A stretch of 64,000 bases of DNA from Streptomyces endocoffeicus (GCF_016741935.1 NZ_JAERRG010000001.1:620001-684000); one strand, 5' to 3'. Positions 24,828-32,730 are shown, numbered from the stretch's first letter. Notes: generated by a model not told the origin, from the sequence alone. Numbers and translations are program-made.

Positions 24828-26222
24828 ATGTCCCTGCTTCCTCCCGGCTCCCGGCAGCCCGCCCTTCTGCAGACCATGCGCATGCGCGACCCGGTCCACT
24901 ACTTCGCGTCACTTCGGCGGCGCTACGGTCCCGTGTTCCGCATGCAGCTGATCGGTTTCCCGCCCCAGGTGGTGGTGTCCACCGCGGAACTCGCCGCGGA
25001 GATCTACAGCACGGACGGCGACGGCAACCGGGCCGGGGCGCTGCGCGCGGGATACGTGCCCTGGCTCGGCGACTATTCGCTGTTCACGAACGACGGCGAG
25101 CCGTGGTGGCGGCACCGCAAGCTGCTCAGCCCGGCCCTGCACGGCCGGTCCATCGCGAGCTACCCGGACCTCATCGCCGAGATCGCCGCGGAGGACATCC
25201 GGACGTGGCCGCTCGGCAGGCCGTTCGCGCTCCAGGAGCATATGCAGGCCATCACGCTGGAGGTCACCCTGCGGCTGGTCTTCGGGATCCGCGACGTCAC
25301 CCAGCTGGCCCGGCTGCGGACGTTACTCCTCACCCTGTCCAAGGCCAGTGGCTCCCCGCTCCTGTTCCTGATGCCCGCGCGACTGCGGGCTTGGGCGGAG
25401 AAGTCACCGCTGGCGATGCGCGTACCGGTGCTGCCGACGACCCGCACCATGAAGGCAAGCGCGGCGGTGGACGAGATCCTCTTCGCCGAGATCGCGCGGC
25501 GCAGGGACGAGGAGGACGGCGACGCCACCGATGTGCTGGGGCGGTTGCTCCAGGCGCGGGACGACGAGGGCCGCTCGATGAGCGACCAGGAGATCCGCGA
25601 TGAGCTGCTCACCCTGCTGGAGGCCGGACTCGAGACCACGGCGACCGGCCTCTCCTGGGCCTTCGAACGGTTGATGCGTTCCCCGGACGTACTGCGGCGG
25701 CTGCAGGAGGAGTTGGCGCGGGGCGAGGACGACAGCTACCTCGAAGCGGTCGTCAAGGAGGTGCTGCGGCTGCGCCCGGTGATCACCGGCTCGGGGCGGC
25801 TGCTGGACAAGCCGCTGCGGCTCGGCGGATACGAGATCCCGGCCGGATGGGTGGCCATCCCCATGTTCTCGCTCATCCACCAGGACAGCGAGGCGTATCC
25901 GGACCCCGAGGAGTTCCGGCCGGAGCGGTTCCTCGGCGAGGGCGCCCAAGCGGCGCAGAAGTCGTTCCTGCCGTTCGGCGGCGGCCGACGCTACTGCGTC
26001 GGCGCGCAACTCGCCATGATGGAGCTGAAGGTGATCATTCGGGAGGTGCTGCGGAGGGTGGAGCTGACCGCCGCCGACCCCGCGCCGGAGGCCCAGCGCA
26101 TGTGGCACGTCACCCTGGTCCCGGGAAAGCGCGCCGTCGCCGTGGCCCGCGAACAGCCCCTGAACCGCGCACCGTTGAGCGAGGAACCGAGGTGTCCCGT
26201 GCACCCGGCCCCGCCCGAATAG
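24828..26222 (+). CDS. Cytochrome P450
   Basis: A 464-residue bacterial P450. Oxygen-binding helix motif EAGLETTATG, the ExxR motif in KEVLRLRP, and the haem loop FLPFGGGRRYCVGA with ligand Cys390 are all present. The length and GGGRRYCVGA resemble CYP4/CYP102-like fatty-acid or lipid hydroxylases more than the classical 400-residue Streptomyces P450s. The ATG at 24828 follows GGAG by 8 nt. No ferredoxin gene is adjacent. A TTA codon (25323-25325) suggests bldA-dependent translation. Divergent from the lipid cluster and probably part of it. Confidence 0.9.
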   Translation: MSLLPPGSRQPALLQTMRMRDPVHYFASLRRRYGPVFRMQLIGFPPQVVVSTAELAAEIYSTDGDGNRAGALRAGYVPWLGDYSLFTNDGEPWWRHRKLLSPALHGRSIASYPDLIAEIAAEDIRTWPLGRPFALQEHMQAITLEVTLRLVFGIRDVTQLARLRTLLLTLSKASGSPLLFLMPARLRAWAEKSPLAMRVPVLPTTRTMKASAAVDEILFAEIARRRDEEDGDATDVLGRLLQARDDEGRSMSDQEIRDELLTLLEAGLETTATGLSWAFERLMRSPDVLRRLQEELARGEDDSYLEAVVKEVLRLRPVITGSGRLLDKPLRLGGYEIPAGWVAIPMFSLIHQDSEAYPDPEEFRPERFLGEGAQAAQKSFLPFGGGRRYCVGAQLAMMELKVIIREVLRRVELTAADPAPEAQRMWHVTLVPGKRAVAVAREQPLNRAPLSEEPRCPVHPAPPE

Positions 26223-26226
26223 GCCA

Positions 26227-26390
26227 TCACCCGCGCGGTGGGTCCGTGGCCGCGAGTCGGTCGCCGAGGGGACTTCGCCGGTACAGCACCTGCCGTCCGT
26301 GGCGCGCCCGGGTGACCAGCCCCGTGGCGTACAGGACGCGCAGGTGCTGGGACACGGCGCTCGGAGTCACCCTCACCTGCTGGTAACAGG
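26227..26390 (-). pseudogene. 3' fragment of an ArsR-family regulator
   Basis: On the minus strand, ending at 26227, the frame reads VRVTPSAVSQHLRVLYATGL, then VTRARHGRQVLYRRSPLG, the recognition helix and wing of an ArsR repressor. No start codon or first helices remain; homology stops around 26380-26395, where an MFS fragment begins on the other strand. It is a truncated relic. Confidence 0.7.
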
Positions 26391-26995
26391 CGACCGTCTT
26401 CGCCGGATTCTCGGCCGTCTGGACCTGTCTGGCGCTGCTCCTGACCAGTCCCGCCTACGGGCTCGGCGCCCAGGCTGTCGGCATGCTCGCCCTGGTCGGC
26501 GGGGCGACCATGCTGTGCACTCCGCTCGCCGGGCGCCTGGTGGACCGCCGGGGGCCCGATCCGGTGAACCTCGTCTGTCTGCTCGGGGTGCTCCTCTCCG
26601 CCGCGATCCTCGCCCTGGGGGCCCTGGGCGGGACGCCGGGTCTGGCCGCCCTGACGGTCGGCACCCTGCTGCTGGACGTGGCGATGCAGTCCGGCATGGT
26701 GGCCAACCAGGCCCGCGTCTACGCCCTGCGCCCGGATGCCCGCGCCAGGCTCAACACCGCCTATATGACCTGCGCCTATCTGGGCGGCAGTGCGGGTTCC
26801 TGGCTCGGCGTACGCGCCTGGGGGCGGGCCGGCTGGTGGGGTGTGTGCGCACTCGTCGCGCTTCTCACCGCCCTCGCCCTGGTACGCCATCCGCCGGCCC
26901 CGCGCCGACCTCGGGAGAGCCTGCCCGTTCCGGCTCAGGTTCCATGCCGTAACACGGCACCTACGCCTCCGGACCCTCCCCGCGCAGCGCGGTGA
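26387..26995 (+). pseudogene. C-terminal part of an MFS transporter, 5' end deleted
   Basis: The frame is open from just after an in-frame TAA (26384-26386) and encodes about 200 residues equal to the second half of an MFS carrier: FAGFSAVWTCLALLLTSPAY, GRLVDRRGPDPVN, NTAYMTCAYLGGSAGSWLG. The first internal ATG is at 26483. The N-terminal six helices are missing. Streptomycetes commonly carry an ArsR gene divergent from such a transporter, so this and the ArsR fragment look like one deleted pair. Its last 35 bp overlap the next gene on the opposite strand. Confidence 0.75.
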
Positions 26996-27596
26996 GGAGC
27001 TCCTTCGTGGTGAGGATGGCATGGGCGAAGGTGGGGCCGTTCAGCTCGTGCGCGGAGTGCATCATCTCGGGCTTGAAGGCGGCTGTGGCATCGCGTACCA
27101 GTGTGACGTGGTAGCCCAGCTCCATGGCGAACCGGCCGGTGGACTCGATGCAGGTGTTCGCCAGCAGCCCGACGAGGATCACATGGGTGATGCCGTGCTG
27201 CTTGAGCTGCATATTCAGGTCGGTGTTGGCGAATCCGCTCTGCGCCCAGTGCTCCCGGACCACCACCTCCCCCGGCCCCGGCCGGAAGTCGGGATGGAAC
27301 TCCCCGCCCCAGGTGTCCCGGGCGAAGCTGTGCCGCACCATGACGTTCCGCTGGGTCGGGTTGGGGTGGTCCCACGACTCGTAGTCACCCGGCTCCCAGC
27401 GGCGGTGCGGGACGAACACCACCCGCACCCCGGCCTGCCGGGCGGAGCCGACGATGGCGCGCAGGTTGTCCAGCAGACCGACCTCCCGCGCGACGCTCGC
27501 CACGGCCGGCCAGATCTTGCCTCCCTCGGAGAGGAAGTCGTTGTAGGGATCGACCAGCAGCACCGCCGTCCGCCGGGGGACATAGGTCTCCGCCAT
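26961..27596 (-). CDS. Isochorismatase-family cysteine hydrolase
   Basis: A 211-residue alpha/beta hydrolase of the isochorismatase/nicotinamidase fold. Asp in LLVDPYNDF and the nucleophile Cys in LLANTCIESTGR are present. Where the family triad lysine is expected, the sequence reads REHWAQSGF, so the lysine seems replaced. ATG 27596 is preceded by GGAGGAG at 5 nt. It stands alone between the decayed MFS/ArsR pair and a TetR operon. It may hydrolyse a small amide or enol ether; no substrate can be proposed. Confidence 0.8.
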   Translation of the reverse strand: MAETYVPRRTAVLLVDPYNDFLSEGGKIWPAVASVAREVGLLDNLRAIVGSARQAGVRVVFVPHRRWEPGDYESWDHPNPTQRNVMVRHSFARDTWGGEFHPDFRPGPGEVVVREHWAQSGFANTDLNMQLKQHGITHVILVGLLANTCIESTGRFAMELGYHVTLVRDATAAFKPEMMHSAHELNGPTFAHAILTTKELLTALRGEGPEA

Positions 27597-27720
27597 CACG
27601 TCTCCTCCGTGGGCAGGCACATCGTGATCGGTCCGGGTACCCATCCCTCGCCGTTCGAACGCCGCACGGCACACCCACCCGCTTCCGGAACGCCCTACGG
27701 GGTGCCCGGCGCACCACGCT

Positions 27721-27810
27721 GCGGAGCCGCGTATCGATCCACGCGGCGGAGCCGCATATCGATGCTTCCCCCTCCCTGCCCCTTGCCGACACCAGGGGCT
27801 CCGCCCCTGG
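27721..27810. repeat. Intergenic direct repeat and hairpin
   Basis: This 345-bp gap (27597-27941) separates divergent genes. It holds two 18-bp direct repeats (27721-27738, 27746-27763; 17 of 18 bases identical) and a hairpin with 8-bp arms at 27792-27799 and 27803-27810 of the CCAGGGGC/GCCCCTGG type often seen between Streptomyces genes. No coding signal is seen in the gap. Confidence 0.6.
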
Positions 27811-27897
27811 ACCCCGGGTCCGGGGCGGCGCCCCACCACGTGACGGGGCGGACCGTGACGCCTGCGGCGGGCTGCGACATCGATACTGGGCGCCCGC

Positions 27898-27919
27898 TAT
27901 AGTAGGTAGACCTACCTAC
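27898..27919 (+). promoter_or_regulatory. Promoter -10 and TetR-type operator
   Basis: A -10-like TATAGT (27898-27903) runs into the inverted repeat GTAGGTA-gacc-TACCTAC (27902-27919), which is AT-rich and 22 bp upstream of the TetR start codon. This is the usual layout for an autoregulated TetR gene. Confidence 0.65.
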
Positions 27920-27941
27920 CTAATCTGCCAGGGTGGATGCG

Positions 27942-28547
27942 ATGAGTGAGACCGGTGTGAGGGCGACGGGGCCCGGGAGACGGCGGCCGGCGCGGGAGCG
28001 TCTGCTGGCGGCCGCCGCGCGCCGCTTCTACGCCGACGGCGTGACGGCGACCGGGATCGACACGATCACCGCCGAGGCGGGCGTGGCGAAGATGAGCCTG
28101 TACAACAACTTCTCCTCCAAGGCCGACCTCGTCAGGGCCTATCTCGACGCCCGCCACGAGGAGTGGCTGGCGATGTACCGGGCACGGCTGGAGCGGGCCG
28201 AGAGCCCCCGCGACGGCGTCCTCGCGGTCTTCGGCGCCTACGCCGATCACGCGGCGTTCGCCTACGAGCGCGGCTTTCGCGGCTGCGGCCTGCTCAACGC
28301 GGCCGCCGAGCTGCCCGCCGGGGACGAGGGGCGGACCGTGGTACGCCGCCACAAGGAGGAGGTCGAGCGGCTGATCGCCGGTCACCTCGAGGAGCTGCTG
28401 CCCGAGCGCCCCGACGACGCCCGGACGATGGCGGAGCACCTGGCGTTCCTGCTGGAGGGCGCGATGGCGCGCGCCGGTCTGGAAGGGGACGACAGCCGTC
28501 TGCGGCACGCCCGCGCGATGGCGGCGGCCCTGCTGGACCGGCTGTGA
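27942..28547 (+). CDS. TetR/AcrR-family transcriptional repressor
   Basis: A 201-residue protein with an N-terminal TetR helix-turn-helix (LLAAAARRFYADGVTATG, IDTITAEAGVAKMSLYNNF at about 20-65) and an all-helical ligand domain containing RGCGLLNAAAELP. I chose ATG 27942 over the in-frame GTG at 27933 because an AGGG site sits 8 nt before it. The stop overlaps the EamA start (GTGA). It probably represses itself and the exporter via the palindrome at 27902-27919. Confidence 0.9.
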   Translation: MSETGVRATGPGRRRPARERLLAAAARRFYADGVTATGIDTITAEAGVAKMSLYNNFSSKADLVRAYLDARHEEWLAMYRARLERAESPRDGVLAVFGAYADHAAFAYERGFRGCGLLNAAAELPAGDEGRTVVRRHKEEVERLIAGHLEELLPERPDDARTMAEHLAFLLEGAMARAGLEGDDSRLRHARAMAAALLDRL

Positions 28548-29554
28548 CGGCCCCCGGACCCGGCGCCCGTTCGGCGGGCGCCGGGTCGTTGTGCGTACTC
28601 GCCGCGTCCCTGCTGTGGGGCACCACCGGCACGGCGGCCACCTTCGCCCCGGACGTCGGTCCCCTCGCCATCGGCGCCGTCGCCATGGGCCTCGGCGGAC
28701 TGCTCCAGGCCCTGGTGGCCGCTGCCCGCATCGCCCGCCAGGCACCGCGGCTGCGTGCCCGGCGCGGCACCGTACTGCTCGGCTCGGTCGCGGTGGCGGC
28801 CTACCCCTTGGCGTTCTACAGCGCGATGCACCTGGCCGGAGTGGCCGTGGGCACCGTGGTGTCCATCGGCATGGCCCCGCCGGCCTCGGCCGTGATCGAA
28901 CGGGTCATGGACCGGCGCCGGCTGACGCGCCGCTGGAAACTCGGTGCCGCCCTGGGCCTGTTGGGCACCCTCATGCTGTGCGCGGGCCAAGCCGCCGGGG
29001 CCCCCGGCGGCGCGGAGCGGACATCCACGGCCGCCACGCTGCTCGGTGTGGGGCTGGGGCTCATCGCGGCCACGACCTACGCCCTCTACTCCTGGGCGGC
29101 TCACCGGCTGATCACCCAGGGGGTCACCTCCCGCGCGGCGATGGGCGCGGTCTTCGGCGTGGGCGGACTGCTCCTGGTGCCGGTCCTCCTGCTCACCGGC
29201 GCCCCGCTCCTGGACTCCGGGTCCAACATGGCCGTCGGGGCGTACATGGCGCTGGTGCCCATGTTCGCGGGTTACGTCCTGTTCGGCTGGGGGCTGGCGC
29301 ATGTGCCCGCCAGCACGGCGACCACGCTCTCCCTGCTGGAACCGGCCGTCGCGGCCGTCCTCGCCGTGCTGGTCATCGGCGAACGCCTCCCCGCCGTCGG
29401 CTGGGGCGGTATCGCACTCGTCCTCGCCTGCCTGGCCGTCCTCACCGCCCCGGCGGGCGTCTCCGGGCGGCGCCGGCAGCGGCGAGACGGCGTGACGCCG
29501 CTGCGGCGCACAGCGGTGGAGCACACCACCGCTCGGTCGGACCCGGCGCCGTAG
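28544..29554 (+). CDS. EamA/DMT-family membrane transporter
   Basis: A 336-residue membrane protein with ten hydrophobic segments in two EamA repeats (LLWGTTGTAATFAP in the first, FAGYVLFGWGLAHVPASTA and LLEPAVAAVLAVLVIGERL in the second). GTG start overlapping the TetR stop by 4 bp, so the two are co-transcribed and coupled. The family exports amino acids, nucleosides and other metabolites. The C-terminus from about 305 is a basic hydrophilic tail. Substrate unknown; it is probably the ligand of the TetR protein. Confidence 0.9.
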   Translation: MTAPGPGARSAGAGSLCVLAASLLWGTTGTAATFAPDVGPLAIGAVAMGLGGLLQALVAAARIARQAPRLRARRGTVLLGSVAVAAYPLAFYSAMHLAGVAVGTVVSIGMAPPASAVIERVMDRRRLTRRWKLGAALGLLGTLMLCAGQAAGAPGGAERTSTAATLLGVGLGLIAATTYALYSWAAHRLITQGVTSRAAMGAVFGVGGLLLVPVLLLTGAPLLDSGSNMAVGAYMALVPMFAGYVLFGWGLAHVPASTATTLSLLEPAVAAVLAVLVIGERLPAVGWGGIALVLACLAVLTAPAGVSGRRRQRRDGVTPLRRTAVEHTTARSDPAP

Positions 29555-29635
29555 CGGAGTCCGGCCCGACGGCAGGCCGTCCGCCGGGCGGTGATGTCAT
29601 TCAGCCCGCCGCGACTGAGAGCGTTCTGCCCGCCG

Positions 29636-29760
29636 GGTCAGGTCGCGGTCGCGGACACCCGGTCAGGTCGCGGTCGCGGACACCCGGTCAGGTCGCGGTC
29701 GCGGACACCCGGTCAGGTCGCGGTCGCGGACGCCCGGTCAGGTCGCGGTCGCGGACGCCG
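29636..29760 (-). repeat. Five 25-bp tandem repeats at the flavoprotein gene end
   Basis: Five exact-length 25-bp units: 29636-29660, 29661-29685, 29686-29710, 29711-29735, 29736-29760. The first three are identical, the fourth has one change, the fifth differs slightly. The flavoprotein stop codon (29738-29740) lies in the fifth unit, so the four others are downstream copies of the gene's last codons plus stop. No spacers, so not CRISPR. Confidence 0.9.
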
Positions 29761-31552
29761 CCGCGCGGCCCGCGGAGCGGCCCGAGAAGAGGCAGCCGCC
29801 GAGGAAGGTGCCCTCCAGGGAGCGGTAGCCGTGCACTCCTCCCCCGCCGAAGCCCGCCACCTCACCGGCCGCGTACAGGCCGCTGATCGGCCGGCCCGAG
29901 GCGTCCAGGACGCGGCCGGAGAGGTCGGTCTGGAGGCCGCCGAGGGTCTTGCGGGTGAGGATGTTGAGGCGCACGGCGATCAGCGGTCCGGCGCCCGAGT
30001 CCAGGATCCGGTGGGCGGAGGCGGTGCGGCTGAGGGTGTCCCCGGGGTAGGCGAGTGCGTTGCGGATGCCCATGACCTGGACGTCCTTGGTGTACGGGTT
30101 CTCGATCTCGCGGTCGCGGGCCTCGATCTGCCGTTTGAGGTCGGCCAGGTCGATCAGGTTGTCGCCGGTCAGCTTGTTCATGCCCGCGACCAGTTGGGGC
30201 AGGGACGTGGCGACCACGAAGTCCTCGCCCTTGTCCCGGAACCGCTGGATCGGCTCGGGGGTCTGCCAGATGCGGGAGAGGAGCTGCAGGATGTCCTTGT
30301 TGGTCAGGTCCGGGTTCTGCTCCGAGCCCGAGAGCGCGAACTCCTTGGCCATGATCTTCTGGGTGGTGACGAACCACGAGTAGTCATGGCCGGTGGCGGT
30401 GATCGACCCGAGGGTGTTCAGGGTGTCGTAGCCCGGGATGTCGGGGCTGGAGAAGCGTCTGCCCTTCGCGTCGAACCACATCGACGACGGGCCGGGCAGA
30501 ATGCGGATGCCATGGCCCGGCCAGATCGGGTCGTAGTTCCTGAGGCCCTCGGTGTAGTGCCACATCCGGTCGGGGTTGACGATCCGTCCGCCCGCCTGCT
30601 CGGTGATCCCCAGCATCCGGCCGTCCACATACGCCGGGACACCGGTGACCATGAACTTCGGCGGCGAGCCGAGCCGGTCGGGCCAGTTCCGGCGTACGAG
30701 GTCGTGGTTGGCGCCGATACCACCGGAGGTGACGATCACCACCGGGGCGTTGAGCTCGAAGTCGCCCACCACGGTGCGCGAGGTCTGCTTGCCGCGGGCG
30801 GCGGCGCTCGGCTCCAGGATCGAGCCGCTCACCCCGGTGACGGCGCCACCGGTGACGATCAGCTCGTCCACCCGGTGACGGAACTTGAAGGTCACCCGGC
30901 CGTCCTTCGCGGCGGCCCGCACCTTCTTCTCGAACGGCTCGACCACGGCCGGACCGGTGCCCCAGGTGACATGGAAACGCGGCACCGAGTTGCCGTGGCC
31001 GTCCGCGAGACCGCCGCCGCGCTCGGCCCAGCCGACGATCGGGAACCATTGCACACCGAGCCCGTGCAGCCAGGACCGCTTCTCCCCGGAGGCGAAGTCC
31101 ACGTACGCCTCGGCCCACTTGTGGGCCCAGTAGTCCTGGCCACCGGGATCGGTGACACCGCGGTCGAAGCCGGCCGTGCCGAGCCAGTCCTGCCAGGCCA
31201 GTTCGGGGGAGTCCTTGATCCCCATCAGCCGCTGCTCCTCGGAGTCGACGAAGAACAGGCCGCCGAAGGACCAGAACGCCTGGCCACCGAGGTTGCTCTC
31301 GGGCTCCTGGTCGAGGAGGAGCACCTTGCGCCCCGCGGCGGCCAGTTCCGCCGTGGCCACCAGCCCGGCGAGCCCGTGGCCGACCACGATGGCGTCCGCG
31401 TCCGAGGACGCCCCGGAGGCGGCGAAGGCCGGAACCGCCGCCTGGGCGAGGGCGGCGCCGGCGAGCACACCGCCCGCCGCCGTCAGGGCGCGGCGGCGGC
31501 TGATCCCGTTGATCCCGGCGGGCGACGCGGAATTCTCTGTGGAGTTCTCCAT
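29738..31552 (-). CDS. Tat-exported FAD-binding dehydrogenase (fumarate reductase/ketosteroid dehydrogenase type)
   Basis: A 604-residue flavoprotein. A twin-arginine signal SRRRALTAAGGVLAGAAL is at 18-35, followed by an Ala-rich cleavage region. The FAD motif IVVGHGLAGLVATAELAAAG lies near 55-75, and the C-terminal FAD segment is GLYAAGEVAGFGGGGVHGY. The group oxidises or reduces C-C bonds next to a carbonyl, for example in 3-ketosteroids or fumarate-like acids. ATG 31552 with GGAAGG 6 nt upstream. Export by Tat fits folding around FAD in the cytoplasm. Direct repeats lie upstream and a 25-bp repeat cluster at its end. Confidence 0.9.
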   Translation of the reverse strand: MENSTENSASPAGINGISRRRALTAAGGVLAGAALAQAAVPAFAASGASSDADAIVVGHGLAGLVATAELAAAGRKVLLLDQEPESNLGGQAFWSFGGLFFVDSEEQRLMGIKDSPELAWQDWLGTAGFDRGVTDPGGQDYWAHKWAEAYVDFASGEKRSWLHGLGVQWFPIVGWAERGGGLADGHGNSVPRFHVTWGTGPAVVEPFEKKVRAAAKDGRVTFKFRHRVDELIVTGGAVTGVSGSILEPSAAARGKQTSRTVVGDFELNAPVVIVTSGGIGANHDLVRRNWPDRLGSPPKFMVTGVPAYVDGRMLGITEQAGGRIVNPDRMWHYTEGLRNYDPIWPGHGIRILPGPSSMWFDAKGRRFSSPDIPGYDTLNTLGSITATGHDYSWFVTTQKIMAKEFALSGSEQNPDLTNKDILQLLSRIWQTPEPIQRFRDKGEDFVVATSLPQLVAGMNKLTGDNLIDLADLKRQIEARDREIENPYTKDVQVMGIRNALAYPGDTLSRTASAHRILDSGAGPLIAVRLNILTRKTLGGLQTDLSGRVLDASGRPISGLYAAGEVAGFGGGGVHGYRSLEGTFLGGCLFSGRSAGRAAASATAT

Positions 31553-31616
31553 GAGCTGCCTTCCGGAAGGGGGTTCGGAGGGGCGGGAGATACGGAGGGG
31601 GTTGCCGCGACGGAAT

Positions 31617-31644
31617 CGTGTTACCGGCCGGCAACGTGTTACCG
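31617..31644 (-). promoter_or_regulatory. Direct repeats upstream of the flavoprotein gene
   Basis: CGTGTTACCG occurs at 31617-31626 and 31635-31644, 18 bp apart, on the same DNA face, 65-92 bp before the flavoprotein start. The spacing of nearly two helical turns suggests a dimeric regulator site. No regulator gene is adjacent. Confidence 0.35.
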
Positions 31645-31724
31645 ACGGTAGCCCACAGGGTGCGAGGCCGCCAGAGTTCTGCTCACAAGAGCAACTCCCG
31701 CACGGGGCACGGGACTTCGGGCGC

Positions 31725-32108
31725 TCAGCGACCGCCCGCCGGCGGCTCGGCCGAGGCACTCCCCCGTGGCGAGAACGCGTACAGATCGAGGATGTCGGGC
31801 AGCGGTGCCACCCCGGGGCCACCCGCCCGGACCCAGGCCACGATGTCCTCCGTCGCGTCCGGGTCGTTGACCAGGCCGAGCCACACCGGCCTGCCCCCGG
31901 CGGCCCGTCCGGCGGCCGACGGCTGCACCACGATCACATTGGCCTGGTCGCAGACGTCCAGACACTCGGAGACGCGTACGGGCGCCTCCTCACCGAGCCG
32001 CGCGATCTGCGCGGCATGGTCGATACCGGTCACCTTGGGACTGCCGCAACAGCAGTCCCGGCATACGGTCACCCGGCACGGCAGCGGGTCGGTCGGCCAT
32101 ACGGACAT
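31725..32108 (-). CDS. (2Fe-2S) ferredoxin domain protein under cobalamin riboswitch
   Basis: A 127-residue protein with the thioredoxin-like ferredoxin cysteine pattern: VTVCRDCCCGSPKV at 14-27 and SECLDVC near 49-55, plus the extra Cys11 (PCRV). Proteins of this type are found with cobalamin biosynthesis and cobalt chelation genes. The ATG at 32108 is preceded by GGAGGAGGGG, which lies immediately after a small GC hairpin and downstream of a B12 riboswitch, so translation is probably repressed by cobalamin. Its job may be in corrin reduction or cobalt chelation; no other cobalamin gene is visible nearby. Confidence 0.8.
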   Translation of the reverse strand: MSVWPTDPLPCRVTVCRDCCCGSPKVTGIDHAAQIARLGEEAPVRVSECLDVCDQANVIVVQPSAAGRAAGGRPVWLGLVNDPDATEDIVAWVRAGGPGVAPLPDILDLYAFSPRGSASAEPPAGGR

Positions 32109-32162
32109 GCCGTATCACCCCTCCTCCGGGGAAGTCCGCCCCGGTGTCGCTCGAGGAGGCGA

Positions 32163-32300
32163 CCGCGTGAGTCTCCTGGCTCTCGGGTCGCTGCTCGTCC
32201 CGGCCTTCCCACCCGCGCATGCGGGCAGTGGCCTGTTCGGGATCCGCTCGCCGATCACAGTGGCGGTACCGCGCCGGATTCCCACCGGCTTCCTCGTTCC
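32163..32300 (-). ncRNA. Cobalamin riboswitch
   Basis: Read on the minus strand the hallmark elements appear in order: GAAGCCGGTGGGAATCCGGC (32273-32292), GCGGTACCGCCACTGTGA, the second GCCACTG near 32226-32232, GGGTGGGAAGG, and the B12 box GAGCCAGGAGAC near 32168-32182. The spacing matches the family. It lies 55 nt upstream of the ferredoxin-like gene; in between, CCGGGG-7nt-CCCCGG just before the ribosome site can act as the expression platform by masking translation. Outer P1 limits are approximate. Confidence 0.9.
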
Positions 32301-32346
32301 GCCGTCGCCCTTGTCGCCCGGCATCATCGCATCCCGGGCACCCGGC

Positions 32347-32538
32347 TCACTCCTTCGGGGCTCCGCAGCGCGCACATTGGGCGAACTCGGCGGTGTCCTG
32401 GATCGCGCCACAGTCGGCGCATACCCTCTCCAGCCAGCAGGCGGGGTCCCCGCCCTCGGGCTCGGCGGGCGCCGGGGCCGCCGTCTCCGGGCCCGCCGCC
32501 TCCGGGTCCGGGTCGCCGGGCCGAGCCGTGCCGCTCAT
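32347..32538 (-). CDS. Small zinc-ribbon protein
   Basis: A 63-residue protein: acidic, Pro/Ala-rich first 38 residues (low complexity), then a four-cysteine ribbon CADCGAI-x8-CARCGAPKE at the C-terminus. ATG 32538 has GAGGAGG 8 nt upstream, which is strong support for expression. Length and ending resemble rubredoxin-like zinc ribbons of unknown role. It lies just upstream of the riboswitch on the same strand and could share or read into it. Confidence 0.65.
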   Translation of the reverse strand: MSGTARPGDPDPEAAGPETAAPAPAEPEGGDPACWLERVCADCGAIQDTAEFAQCARCGAPKE

Positions 32539-32730
32539 CGTGTGCGCCTCCTCGTCCGGACCGCGCGCGGGTCCGCCTGCCGACCCTCTACCCCTGGCGT
32601 CGTCTCCGGAAGCAGCCAAGCCATAGATCCGATCTCTCACCCGCCCACAACCCTTGACGGGGCGTAATGCCGCTCAACCCCTCCCCAGATATCGGATGAC
32701 TCGGTAACGTATCCGCCTCGGGAGGCAACG

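Noticed and set aside
26299..26952. A 217-codon plus-strand frame after the P450 gene
   Set aside because: It runs out of frame over the MFS fragment and has no family match.
29636..29760. Possible CRISPR array
   Set aside because: The 25-bp units are directly adjacent without unique spacers, so it is a simple tandem repeat.
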